Shown: positions 19,255 through 28,507 of the stretch, in pieces
How positions within the stretch are numbered: the stretch's first letter is position 1
Layout: each line of letters opens with the position of its first letter
Assembly (NCBI GenBank): GCA_963848675.1
Contig: CAWKEY010000031.1
Coordinates: forward strand, 62,001 to 126,000
DNA: 64,000 nucleotides
Direction of reading: 5' to 3'
Source: CAWKEY01 sp963848675
GTDB lineage: Bacteria > Pseudomonadota > Gammaproteobacteria > Methylococcales > Methylomonadaceae
Notes under the pieces: model-generated
Told to the model about the DNA's origin: nothing
Database searches by the model: none
What the model saw: the letters and a program-made list of their open reading frames with translations, nothing else
Translations under genes and position numbers: made by a program

Positions 19255-19908
19255 TTAATTACCTTTGAGGATTTCGATGCCGTCTAGCAGCAACCCGGAA
19301 GGAAAACGCCTGGCGTTTCTCAGTGTCGTATGGTCTTCATCAATGCCCAGAGCGAGCTGGTAGCCATTGGCAATGGTCAGCTTAATTGTGATTGCGGCAT
19401 CTTCCGGACAGCGCCACTTAGAGCATCGCCATCCGGTAGACCAGGTAAAAGTGTTTTCAACCGCTTGGTACAGAATCTGACGGTGAATTTCTGCACCATC
19501 CGGTTTGAAAATTTGCCATACGGCAAAGTCGTTAAATCCAGGTCTATGGTCACTGACCAAAAAATTCCAGGTGATGGCGATTTCTTCGGCTTTATGGACT
19601 TTGATGCCGTTTCTTTCCAGCACAGCGCCGTCGATGGCGTGGGTTATTTTGCCGTGATGGTCGGAGTTGATGGTGTACAGAACAGGTGCGGCTTGTTTGC
19701 CGGTGTACAGGTCGGGTACTTTTTCATCCAGGATACGTTTGCCATCGTTATCTATCAAACTCGGGTCATCCAGCACAGCCATGAAGTGACCGGAGTCGCT
19801 GAACCAGGTTTTGCTTTCCGGTTTGTGAAAGATATGCTGGGTTATTTTGCAACGGCCTTTAACTGTAAAACCGTTAAAAGTGCCCTGTTGGAATGCATTG
19901 TTAGTCAT
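19255..19908 (-). CDS. Hypothetical protein paired with the multicopper oxidase
   Basis: A 217-residue soluble protein without signal peptide or membrane segment. It is not recognised. It is rich in aromatic residues, with WSTGWRCSKWRCPEDAAI near 155-172, whose two Cys (WRC-x3-RC) could be a metal or disulfide pair, and several His. The ATG at 19908 is preceded by GAGGGGA. The gene is the first of a tight two-gene unit ending with the giant copper oxidase, so a role in its maturation, copper supply or activity is possible but purely contextual. Absence of a signal peptide argues for a cytoplasmic location, on the other side of the membrane from the oxidase. Confidence 0.7.
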   Translation of the reverse strand: MTNNAFQQGTFNGFTVKGRCKITQHIFHKPESKTWFSDSGHFMAVLDDPSLIDNDGKRILDEKVPDLYTGKQAAPVLYTINSDHHGKITHAIDGAVLERNGIKVHKAEEIAITWNFLVSDHRPGFNDFAVWQIFKPDGAEIHRQILYQAVENTFTWSTGWRCSKWRCPEDAAITIKLTIANGYQLALGIDEDHTTLRNARRFPSGLLLDGIEILKGN

Positions 19909-20165
19909 GACGTATCCCCTCGAGAATTCAGTTTTTTATAAAGTCATAAACTCCATGTAATGCTGATCCGGTTTTTTTGTTGTTATATTTAGCTCCTTGA
20001 TTTCAAATTACTGATGGTTGGCAAAAAATTGGTTGCGTTCTAACAGGCGACCTATGTTGGAAGTTGCTCCAAAAAATTATTGTTGTCAAGTCTCAGCCTC
20101 TTCCAATGATAAATGAGTCTGACAACCGCTTAAATCTCGTTCATCATAGGAAAATGAAACCCATC

Positions 20166-20480
20166 ATGAACATAAATGACTTAAACACCATAGAGCAAAT
20201 GGAACAATTTTTAGCCGGCAGCCAGGCCGTCGCCTTTCTGGTTGCCAGTAGCAAGGATGAGTGTTACCTGGGCATACAACACACCTGGTCAGATTCAGAT
20301 ATCCTTTGCAGAATAAACGCTCAAAAGGCGTCATCGTGGGCTTTCTATGCAAAATTTCCGGCTATTCAAGGCAACAGATCACGCGCCTGATTAAGCAATA
20401 CCGTGACACCGGCAATATTAAAAGGCAGCAGCCCATTTATCAGGGCTTTGAGCGTTTGTATACCGCTGAGGATATACGTC
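20166..20480 (+). pseudogene. Integrase/transposase N-terminal remnant
   Basis: The first frame (from 20166) encodes INDLNTIEQMEQFLAGSQAV and then DECYLGIQHT; homology continues in another frame from about 20285 with LVRFRYPLQNKRSKGVIVGF and the helix-turn-helix ISGYSRQQITRLIKQYRDTG. This is the N-terminal region of a DDE integrase family frequent in methanotroph and betaproteobacterial mobile regions (recalled, not searched). A one-base loss near 20288 breaks the frame, and homology ends near YTAEDIRLL where group II intron sequence begins. No catalytic domain remains. Confidence 0.7.
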
Positions 20481-22344
20481 TCCTTCAGACTCATTTATCT
20501 ATTGGAAAATACTGTCTCACTAATACTTTGCCTATGCTACGCGTGCTATGCTTTGAAGATCGGATCGTGCAACAGCAACTATCCAGGATACTGCAAGCGA
20601 TATGGGAACCGGAATTTCGGGATTGTTCCTATGGATTCCGTCCGCAGCGTAATGCGCATCAAGCACTGGCAAGGCTTGGAGAAATCATCACCAACGAAAA
20701 TACCCAATGGGTGGTCGAGGCGGACATCAAAGGCTTCTTTGATAACGTCAATCACGACTGGTTAATGCGTTTTCTGGAACACCGGATCAAAGACTCGGTG
20801 TTTCTGCGAATCATCAAACGTTTTCTGAAGGCGGGTGTAATGGAAGATGGAGCGTTAACGAATAGTGATACTGGGACACCCCAGGGCGGATTGGTATCAC
20901 CGGTATTAGCGAACATTTACCTGCACTATGTGCTGGACATATGGTTTGAAAAGAAATTTGCCAGAAGCTGTCAAGGTAGAGCGCGATTGGTGCGCTATGC
21001 TGATGACTGTGTGCCACGAAGGCGCACAGGAGGACGAAGTCCTCCGTGCAGCTATGCTGCATAAGAGATGAGGGAGGGCCCCTCGAAACCGCTCTACAGG
21101 GGGAGGTTTCAAACCACCGTAAGCTGCAACAGTTAAGAGCTGTTGTGGTGAGCGTTACGGAAAAGGCAGAGCAAGACTTTGTCAGGTAGGAATTTAGGAG
21201 ATGAACGCAAGTGAACCACTGCTGAAGTGTCGAAAGCGTAGGGATGATGTCAAAACCGAGGGGTAGTCGTTACTTCGGGAACAGTCTAGCGGATACCTGT
21301 TTACTGGCTAGATGGCATCCGGCATGAAGGTGGCATGAACTAAATTCAGGCTCTTATGTGGAACGTGGGAACCTGTCGCTCCGATGCCAAGGGAGAAACA
21401 CAAGTGGAAGCCCCATAAGTGTCAGAGTACCGATGCGGAGCACAGGGGCGGAGCAACCCGTAGTAGTGATGAAGATTCTGTAATGGGATTGGAGCGAAGG
21501 GGAAGCATTGTTCAGCTTGAACTAAAGAAAACAACCGGAAACGGGAGGATTGGATTGAAACAAGCAAAGCCATTTTGTATTACTAAACGCCAAGTTTGGG
21601 AGGCGTATAAAAGGGTCAAGGCCAATAAGGGAGCTGCCGGAGTGGATGGTCAGACGCATCGAAAAGTTTGAAGAGGATTTGCAAGATAATCTCTACAAGC
21701 TGTGGAATCGTCTGGCCTCAGGCAGTTACTTTCCACAACCGGTGCTGCGGGTAGAAATACCCAAAAGTGACGGTGGAATAAGGCCTCTGGGCATCCCCAC
21801 AGTAGCTGACCGAGTTGCTCAAATGGTCGTCAAGACACATCTGGAGCCGGAATTGGAAAAACATTTCCATCCTGATTCCTATGGCTATCGACCGGGTAAA
21901 TCGGCATTGGATGCGGTGGGGATGGCGCGACAGCGCTGTTGGAAAAACGACTGGGTCCTCGATCTCGATATCAAAGGTTTCTTCGATAATATCGATCATG
22001 AACTCATGATGCGGGCAGTGCGCGCACATACGAAAGAGAAATGGGTCCTTCTATACATTGAACGGTGGCTTAAAGCCCCGATTGAAATGCCGGATGGGAT
22101 CTGTAAAAAGCCGCAGAAAGGAACGCCACAAGGTGGTGTTGCCAGTCCTTTGCTGGCGAATCTCTTTTTGCACTATGCATTCGACGAATGGATGAAGCGG
22201 GAATATCCCGACATTCCCTTCGAACGTTATGCAGATGATAGTGTGTGCCACTGCAAGAGCGGAGCCCAGGCGGAACAACTGAAGCAAGCGCTGAACGTAC
22301 GAATGAAGGACGTCGTCAAAATAGTTGTCGCCTTTGATGAAAAA

Positions 22345-23413
22345 TTAATGAATACTATGGCTCGGACAATTTACAGGCGGCGTGCTCGGTTTATCGGGAT
22401 TTAAGAACACCTCTGCTTGCCATTCCCAGTTTCTGATGTCCTTGCTCCAGCGGGCAGGATTCGCCTCTTTAGCGGCACTATAGGTGGCTTTTCTTGTGTT
22501 GAGAATGGCTTGATCTTCGCCGTTATGGCGTTGTTCCGGGGTTACAAAATGGATGCTGCTGTGCCGATGCTCCAGGTTGTACCAAGCCACAAAGTCCGTC
22601 ACCCAGGCTCTGGCTTCTGCTAATGTCGCGAACGGTTGCAACGGATATTCAGGGCGATATTTCAAGGTTTTGAACAAGGCTTCTGAATAGGGATTGTCAT
22701 TGCTGACCGACGGGCGACTCAAGGAGGGCATGACGCCCAGTTGCTGCAGCGTTGCCAGCATGGTGGCGCCTTTCATTGGACTGCCATTGTCGGAATGCAA
22801 GATGCACTTGCCCCTCGGCAATGCCTTCACGCCGACAAATATCACGGATAACGTCGGCCGCATAGGCACTGTTTTCTTCCACATAAACCTGCCAGCCGAC
22901 TATTTTCCGGCTGAAGATATCCATAAACAGATACAGATAGAAGAATTGACCTTTGACGGCGGTCGCCAGATAGGTAATGTCCCAGCTGTACAGTTGATTG
23001 GGCGCGGTCGCCGATAAGGCCTTGGGTTTTGAGACCTGCCGGGGCGCCTGACTGGCATGCCGATGGGTCAATTGGTTCTCAGCTTTTAGAATACGGTAAA
23101 AAGTGGATTCCGAGGCGATGTATTCCCCTCGTTCAGCCAAGCGCGGTACGATCTGGTGCGGTGTTAGCTGTTTAAACTCCTCGCCATTGGCGGTGGCGAT
23201 GACCTGCGCGCGTTCGGCTTCGGACAGCTTATTGGCCGGCGTGAAGGCGCGCGTAAGCCGGCCGTCTGCCTGGAGTTCTTCGGGGTGTCGCCAGCGCTGG
23301 AGCGTGCGCGTGCTTAAACCGATAATGCCGCAGGCCTTGTTAAGTCTTGCACCTCCGCTTACAGCGAGGTCGATCCATTCAATCAGTTGTCTGCGTTCTG
23401 CGAGTGCAATCAT
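22345..23413 (-). pseudogene. IS3-family transposase OrfB, frameshifted
   Basis: Catalytic subunit of the IS. The first frame covers ERRQLIEWIDLAVSGGARLN, LSTRTLQRWR and the rve core with first Asp in SWDITYL, up to REGIAEGQV. One extra base near 22808 moves the remainder into the next frame, where LHSDNGSPMKG (second Asp), NDNPYSEALFKTLK (catalytic Glu) and the tail VAWYNLEHRHSSIHFVTPEQ follow. All three DDE residues are present but in two frames, so the enzyme is probably inactive unless the shift is a sequence error. It begins inside orfA by the ATGA overlap. Confidence 0.8.
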
Positions 23414-23892
23414 GACGCCTTTTCCTCCCAGAACGCTTGGAACTTTTTTTGCAGTACCAGTAAAGCCGCGGCTTCTGCCAAGGCTTTCTCCTTGCGTTGT
23501 AAGTCCTTTTTCAGTTGCTTGTTTTCATCACGCACGCTTTTATCAGACGGCGCCTGCGCTGACTTGTGCGAGCCGCTGATAAAATCCTGCTGCCAGGCCT
23601 CCAGGTGATGAGGGAACACGCCCTGCGCTCGGCAGAAAGCATTTAAATTCTCCGCTTCCAGGCCATGGCTGGCCATTAAGGCCTGAAAGCGTTCCTCGGG
23701 GGTCCAGTCGACAGGACGTTTAGTCGTTTTATGTTCTGACATTGTTTGCGGACGATAGTGTCTTAACCAGTGTTTTAACGTGAAGACGTTGATGTTTAAT
23801 TCCTCGGCAATACACTGTATCGTTTTATCGCCTCTTTGTAACAGTTTTTGAATCGCTTGCTCTCTAAACGCTTGGCTATATTTTGATTTCAT
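23410..23892 (-). CDS. IS3-family OrfA, helix-turn-helix protein
   Basis: A 160-residue DNA-binding subunit. The N-terminal helix-turn-helix (YSQAFREQAIQKLLQRGD, then IAEELNINVFTLKHWLRHY) and a C-terminal leucine/lysine-rich coiled coil (DENKQLKKDLQRKEKALAEA) are typical for OrfA of the IS3 family. It has a longer middle region than usual (TPEERFQALMASHGLEAENL). Its stop overlaps the orfB start (ATGA). The gene is intact. Confidence 0.8.
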   Translation of the reverse strand: MKSKYSQAFREQAIQKLLQRGDKTIQCIAEELNINVFTLKHWLRHYRPQTMSEHKTTKRPVDWTPEERFQALMASHGLEAENLNAFCRAQGVFPHHLEAWQQDFISGSHKSAQAPSDKSVRDENKQLKKDLQRKEKALAEAAALLVLQKKFQAFWEEKAS

Positions 23893-24422
23893 GTTGAACC
23901 TCTTTTTTAAAATTTAGAGGCGACAGATATCCTGGTTTGGAACTTCATCCTGAGAAGACGAAGATTGTCTACTGTCAGGATGACGACCGGCAAGGCGAGT
24001 ATCCGAACACGGTATTTGATTTTCTGGGCTATACGTTTCGCCCCAGACGCTCAAAGAACCGTTGGGGGAAATACTTTATCAACTTCAGTCCGGCGATCAG
24101 CAATAAAGCAGCTAAAGCTATTCGGCGCACATCCAGAGGGTGGAGCTGGCCAAAGCGTAGCGACAAGAGCTTGGAAGATTTAGCCCGAATGTTCAATCCG
24201 ATTATTCAAGGGTGGATCAACTACTTCAGTCGTTATTATAAGTCAGCACTCTATCCGATCCTGAAATGTCTTGAGCGACGCTTGGTTATTTGGGCGACGC
24301 GAAAATACAAACGCCTACGGCATCATAAAAGACGAGCGGCACAGTGGCTGAATCGCATTGCGCGGAAACAGCCGAATTTGTTTGCTCATTGGAAAGTGCT
24401 GTATGCAACGGCTGGACGATAG

Positions 24423-24498
24423 GAGCCGGATGAGCGGAGACGTTCAAGTCCGGATCTGTGAGCACCTGAGGGGGCGGTTCCCTCGGGTGACTCGACAT
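24423..24498 (+). ncRNA. Domains V and VI of the inner group II intron
   Basis: Domain V (24423-24458) begins GAGCCGGATG and ends GTCCGGATCTG, forming the catalytic hairpin; domain VI with the branch-point region follows to the 3' splice site at 24498. It stands directly after the maturase gene, as expected. Confidence 0.8.
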
Positions 24499-25061
24499 GT
24501 AGCCTGTTTCACGCATGAAAGTGAGGCAAGACGGTTTATGATGGAGATGACAGAACGCCTGGCAAATTTTGGGCTGGAAGTCGAACCCAGTAAAACGGCC
24601 CTGCTACGCTTTGGCAATAGAGCCGCAAAAGAATGTCGGCAAGATGGCGTTAAACGTCCGGCAACTTTCAATTTCCTGGGATTTACCCACTATGTGGGCA
24701 TAAGCCGTAAGGGCCGCTTTGTGGTGGGTCGTCGAACCCAGCGGGAGCGGATTGCCAAGAAATTAAAGGAAGTTAGCCGACGGTTGGCGGCGCTACGTAC
24801 TCAAGGCGGGAAAGCCATGATGCTCTATGCCAAACGTCACTTGAGTGGACATGGCGCCTATTATGCTGTCAGCGGTAATGCACGACAAATCGGCAATTAC
24901 GCCTATTTGATAAGCCGCTTGCTGTTTAAATGGCTCAATCGGCGCAGTCAAAGGCGGAGTATTAATTGGGTTAAATTCAGCAAGGTGCTAAGGGGCTGGA
25001 TGCCTTCACTTACCATTAGGCACAATCTGTACCCCAAACCATTGTGGATGACTTAAACTGG

Positions 25062-25132
25062 GAGCCGGATGGTGTAACGCTCCAAGTCGGGTTCTGCGAG
25101 GGTTGCGGGACGTAAGTCCCGTGACTACTCAC
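25062..25132 (+). ncRNA. Domains V and VI of the outer group II intron
   Basis: Five bases after the outer reverse transcriptase stop, GAGCCGGATG...GTCGGGTTCTG (25062-25096) forms a domain V hairpin; the next hairpin with gcgggac/gtcccgt is domain VI. The 3' splice site is near 25132, exact base uncertain. No 5' half of this intron exists in the window. Confidence 0.7.
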
Positions 25133-25239
25133 CCAATCAAGCATTTCGGAAATAGATTGAACAATAGATGTGAGGTGAAAAGCGGTCAAATCTCACAGTC
25201 CAATAATACAAGCATATGAAACGTAGAAATTGTTTATTA

Positions 25240-25509
25240 TCAAGCTGCCTTCGCCTGCCTTGGCAATGGCAGTTGGAATCTACCCGCCACTACGCCGGCT
25301 ACTGTTATATCTTCATCAAGCTCTTCCCATCTAAGTGCATAGCCCCCTACTTCGAGCCGAACCTTCTTTAGCTGATCGTCGGTTGCTTGGCTCAGAATTC
25401 GGAAACGGTCGGCTGGAAATCCAAATATTCGCCCATCGGTCAATTCGAGATAGATCATGCGCTGTTCTGCCCAAACTTTGATAGCCAAGGGTTCTGTTTC
25501 ATTGATCAT
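25240..25509 (-). CDS. DUF2442 domain protein
   Basis: A protein of about 89 residues (ATG at 25509; ATG at 25518 also possible). The block LTDGRIFGFPADRFRIL followed by RWEELDEDITVAGVVAGR is the DUF2442 signature (the usual W..LD.D..V..L pattern). It overlaps the 3' end of the DUF4160 gene by 11 bases, so the two are translationally coupled. DUF4160-DUF2442 pairs are widespread and resemble toxin-antitoxin modules in size and arrangement; activity is not proven here. It lies directly next to the intron nest. Confidence 0.8.
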   Translation of the reverse strand: MINETEPLAIKVWAEQRMIYLELTDGRIFGFPADRFRILSQATDDQLKKVRLEVGGYALRWEELDEDITVAGVVAGRFQLPLPRQAKAA

Positions 25510-25735
25510 GGAATTCATGGTATTTTTCGATAAAAAGTTGTTTATGCTCAAAAACAAGCCGCTCAAGTTCTCGTAGGTCATGGGCTTTAATTCCACGATT
25601 TTGGGCCAGGATGACTGGTTCCAACCAAAACTTGCATTCGCCATCGGAACTCCGCACATGGATGTGCGGCGGCTCGTTACCCTCATCCGAATAAAAATGA
25701 AACCTAAAAATTCCGATACGTAAAATAGTTGGCAT
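25499..25735 (-). CDS. DUF4160 domain protein
   Basis: A 78-residue protein with the complete DUF4160 signature: PTILRIGIFRFHFYSDEGNE, then PPHIHVRSSDGECKFWL and a C-terminal helix (RELERLVFEHKQLFIEKYHE). The PPHIHV motif is the family hallmark. A GAAGAGAT site precedes the ATG. It is the first gene of a two-gene unit with DUF2442. The function is unknown; it could be one partner of a toxin-antitoxin-like pair. Confidence 0.85.
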   Translation of the reverse strand: MPTILRIGIFRFHFYSDEGNEPPHIHVRSSDGECKFWLEPVILAQNRGIKAHDLRELERLVFEHKQLFIEKYHEFHDQ

Positions 25736-25937
25736 ATCTCTTCAAGCAAGTGGAATGCTTTTTGAGAGCATAGCGCCAAATCTTTAATTGTTCAAAACAA
25801 ATAGTGAGTGTGGGGTCTGTTCCTGAAATCGTGCAAACTTGGTTCTTACTTGTGCCACTGCAAAACTAGCCCCCGCTGCCTTTCGTAGTTGATTTTTTTA
25901 CGCATCAATGCAACTCATCTGGGGCGGTTCATTCAAT

Positions 25938-28335
25938 TTACAGATTTTCATAGCGGCTCATATCCAACAGTCCTGCCTGTAAGCCTCGGTATTTTTTATG
26001 TTGTTCATTAAACCAGTCTGCATGTTGCCAGATTTGGGGATGGGTGCGGCGTATGCCGAATTGACTGTAGAACTGTTCCAAATCGTTTGCGGTCCTCGCA
26101 CTGCGTATTCTATTAACAAATTCGCCTAGACGGCTTTTTTCCACGCTGAAGAAAAAATTGGGGTAGCTGCCGACAAAACCGGGGACAACTGTAATCCTGT
26201 CGTTTTCTGGCAATCGGCGGGAGCCTTCCGATAACATTTTCGATAGATTGCTGTACTGTTTATCGATTAATACGGTGTAGACCAAGTCTTCGACAGGATT
26301 GCCCGTTCTTACCCGGAGCAGGGACATTTCCGGTAACGCGCCTAATTCAAGCCCTTTTAACTTTGCAAGATTGCGCATTTCATTATCGACTTGCTGCTGA
26401 ACGGGCGACGCATTGGCTCTTATGCAAGCCTCTTGCTGACAGCGGTTAATGCTATCCACTGGCCCAGCCGCCTTGCCCAAGCGTTGCCTGATCTGATCAA
26501 AAAATTCCTTTTTATAATCGGTGCTTTGATATTCAACCTGGGTTTCATGGCCGATGCTGAATAAGGCCTCGGCGGTACGCAAACCATCCTTGCCCATATA
26601 CCAGCTGTCATAGATAGTCTGCCGTTGCATCGCGGGCATAAAACGCAAAAAGTTATCCTCGCCATCCTGGCGCAAGATATCCATATAGGTCCGGCTTGCG
26701 ATCTGGTGTCCGGCCGTACCGTAAACATTAAAACCGGCGACCAATAAATAATGCAGCCGTTCAAAAATCGGATAATCAACCACCCAAGCTGTTAACGGTG
26801 TATCGCCAACAAGGCCTTTGGTAACGGTTGCGCTATTAAAGTGCCTAAAAATGGTGAGTGCCGCATTTTGATTGCCGCCATCCCCGTCCCAGATATTATC
26901 CAGACCAAAGCCTTGATTTTTTTCAAAAAGCGCATTAAGAAAGTCATCTTTCGTTTTAAGGTATTGTTTGCCGAATTTGTCATACTTGGTAAATCCGAAC
27001 AAACCTATTGTATCCGCCTCTTCTCCGGGCAAGCCCAGAAGATGGTTGTTTTCGGCCAGCGCTGTGGCGACTTCTTTTGGATAAAATTTTCCCGGCTGGA
27101 AAAACACAACCCAGAACTGGTCCCTGATGCTCTCGGTGGCAATTTCACCGCGGCAGACAGGGCCTTTGATGAATCCGGTCACAAAATATTCGGCATCATC
27201 GACCAAGAATTGATATTTGGATGCCAGGGGTATTTCAATAAATGCCTTAAACGGATTCGCTGCAACTTCCGGTAGATAGGAGGGCAATGCTGTAACTTGG
27301 TAATCCGTCTTAAAGAACAGCTCATCATAGCGCTGCATTTTGCTGATCGCTTAATTCGTAGACGAAATGAATCTTGTCCACAATCGTTTCGGTGACGGGC
27401 CGTAAACGATAATAAAAATTGGCCGTGCCCGGATCGTCATAAGGGCGGACGGTGTTAATTTCTTCGATAGGCTGGCCTGAGGCAGTTTTCGAGCGCACTA
27501 AGCGAAAGAACTCATTATCGGGATGGCCCTTGAAATGAAGATGGCCAATAAACAGGTGTTCGTAAATATAACGGAAGACGAGTTTCTGTTTGAGATTTGA
27601 GCCGTTGAAATAATTTTCCCATTTGGCAATCGCCGCTACAGACGGGCTCGATAACGGCGGCAAAGGCTCAACTTTCGCACCCTCTTGCAACCATTGCTTA
27701 AGGGTGCCTTCTTCTTTCTGAGACAGGCCGGGCATCGCGTAAGGCATGCCCCAGTTGGGATGTTCATGCTGGTATTTTGGGAGCTCATCTATCGTAGGGC
27801 ATTGCAATTCGCGGTCAGATTCAAGATCATAGTCCTTACCCAGTTTTCCTGAAACGGGCAGCGGATTAACGCGTTTTAATTCAATTAATTTGGCCAAAAC
27901 CGAATTATCCAGATTGGCCGCTTTTGAATCATTGCGTTCATTTACAACCGGATAAAAATCTTTTTGTCTCCAGCCCTCTGTATCCGTGGCATCGATAAAA
28001 AGCCGGGTAGGTTCGGCGGCTTTCAAGCGCGCAAAGTCATAGACGATTTGCTTGGTGGCGCCTCTGTCTATTCCTTCGATTGACCCGAGCTTTAACAGGC
28101 ACGGCGCATCATAACAGCCGTGGCACGCTACACAGCGCGAGTCGAGTATAGGTTTAACGTCTTTAGAAAAAGAGACTTTATTCTGTTGCTGACTCAGTAT
28201 GGCTTCCTCTTGTGTCAGCCGCCGTTGTTTAGGCGCGGAAGGTCCATATAAGCTTTCAAAATCCTTGGTCTGGTAAACAATGGACGCGCATCCGGTAAAA
28301 ATAAGAAAAAGAAGTAGCATTGGGTGTTTCATCAT
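25938..28335 (-). pseudogene. cti: Fatty acid cis/trans isomerase, split by a frameshift
   Basis: Cti is a periplasmic heme protein that converts cis to trans unsaturated fatty acids in membrane phospholipids under solvent or heat stress. The first section (28335 to 27325) has a lipoprotein signal (FTGCAS) and the cytochrome c-type heme motif CVACH at residues 68-72, and ends at KIHFVYELSDQ. The second section (27338 to 25938) begins MQRYDELFFKTDYQVTALPS and continues with IKGPVCRGEIA and the family C-terminus. The family is one chain of about 770 residues; the sections overlap by 14 bases in different frames, and the junction fits one extra base near 27330. No ribosome binding site precedes the inner ATG. 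Either a real lesion, a sequence error, or a two-chain protein. Confidence 0.8.
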
Positions 28336-28507
28336 TTTTATTTTTACCTGCTAATGTTTTAATTTGGCGATATATATTATCCAGTTATCCATTGGAACTC
28401 TGTTTTTTTTAGTTTCGCTGATAATTTGGGGAGAGGGCTGAACGAGAACATTATTTTTCCCGATAACCGAAGCTCCCACGGTCTTTTTGTGGTTCTCGGT
28501 GAAAAAA

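Larger units (their letters stand above)
22315..23933 (-). mobile_element. IS3-family insertion sequence inside the inner intron
   Basis: Two minus-strand transposase genes, orfA and orfB, with a 4-base ATGA overlap identify an IS3-family element. Imperfect terminal repeats share TGTCGCCT (22326-22333 and, inverted, 23918-23925), with further outward similarity (ATA before it). The outer limits are inferred from the position where the split reverse transcriptase becomes continuous, so they may be off by a few bases. No clear target duplication is visible. Confidence 0.75.
21483..24422 (+). pseudogene. Inner group II intron reverse transcriptase/maturase, frameshifted and IS-disrupted
   Basis: The N-terminal section from ATG 21483 reads to KANKGAAGVDGQT, then a one-base insertion at about 21657 shifts the frame; the second section from about 21658 contains IEKFEEDLQDNLYKLWNRL, SDGGIRPLGIPTVADRVAQ, YGYRPGKSALDAV, DLDIKGFFDNIDHELM, TPQGGVASPLLANLFL and RYADD. 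An IS3-family element splits the gene after RMKDV (about 22314). The C-terminus continues from 23934 with GLELHPEKTKIVYC, the maturase domain, and a group II intron maturase-specific tail (MFNPIIQGWINYF). Deleting 22315-23933 rejoins the frame as RMKDV-GLELHPEKT. Confidence 0.85.
21011..24498 (+). mobile_element. Inner group II intron inserted in the outer reverse transcriptase
   Basis: The 5' end is GTGCCACG at 21011, a typical GUGYG-type start; the 3' end follows domain VI at 24498 (..CGACAT). Boundaries are fixed by the flanking coding sequence: GATGACTGT before and GTAGCCTGTTTC after, which join in frame. Domain V is at 24423-24458. The total is 3488 bases; without the IS3-type insertion about 1.87 kb remain, the usual size of a group II intron with a maturase gene. 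Its own maturase carries a frameshift and the IS insertion, so it cannot move by itself. Confidence 0.85.
20545..25056 (+). pseudogene. Outer group II intron reverse transcriptase, truncated and interrupted
   Basis: From about 20545 the sequence encodes CFEDRIVQQQLSRILQAIW, then the RT blocks YGFRPQRNAHQAL, EADIKGFFDNVNHDWL, TPQGGLVSPVLANIYL and RYADD, the catalytic box of group II intron maturases. Directly after YADDC (position 21010) an entire second intron intervenes, and the same frame resumes at 24499 with VACFTHESEARRFMMEM and continues through the maturase region (FNFLGFTHYVG, KEVSRRLAAL) to a TGA at 25056. The N-terminal RT0-RT2 portion and the intron 5' half are missing, replaced by the integrase remnant. 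Removing 21011-24498 restores an open frame across the junction. Confidence 0.85.

Noticed and set aside
20261..21064. Continuous frame joining integrase helix-turn-helix and RT domain as one protein
   Set aside because: It joins remnants of two different mobile elements and ends inside the inner intron; a functional fusion is unlikely.
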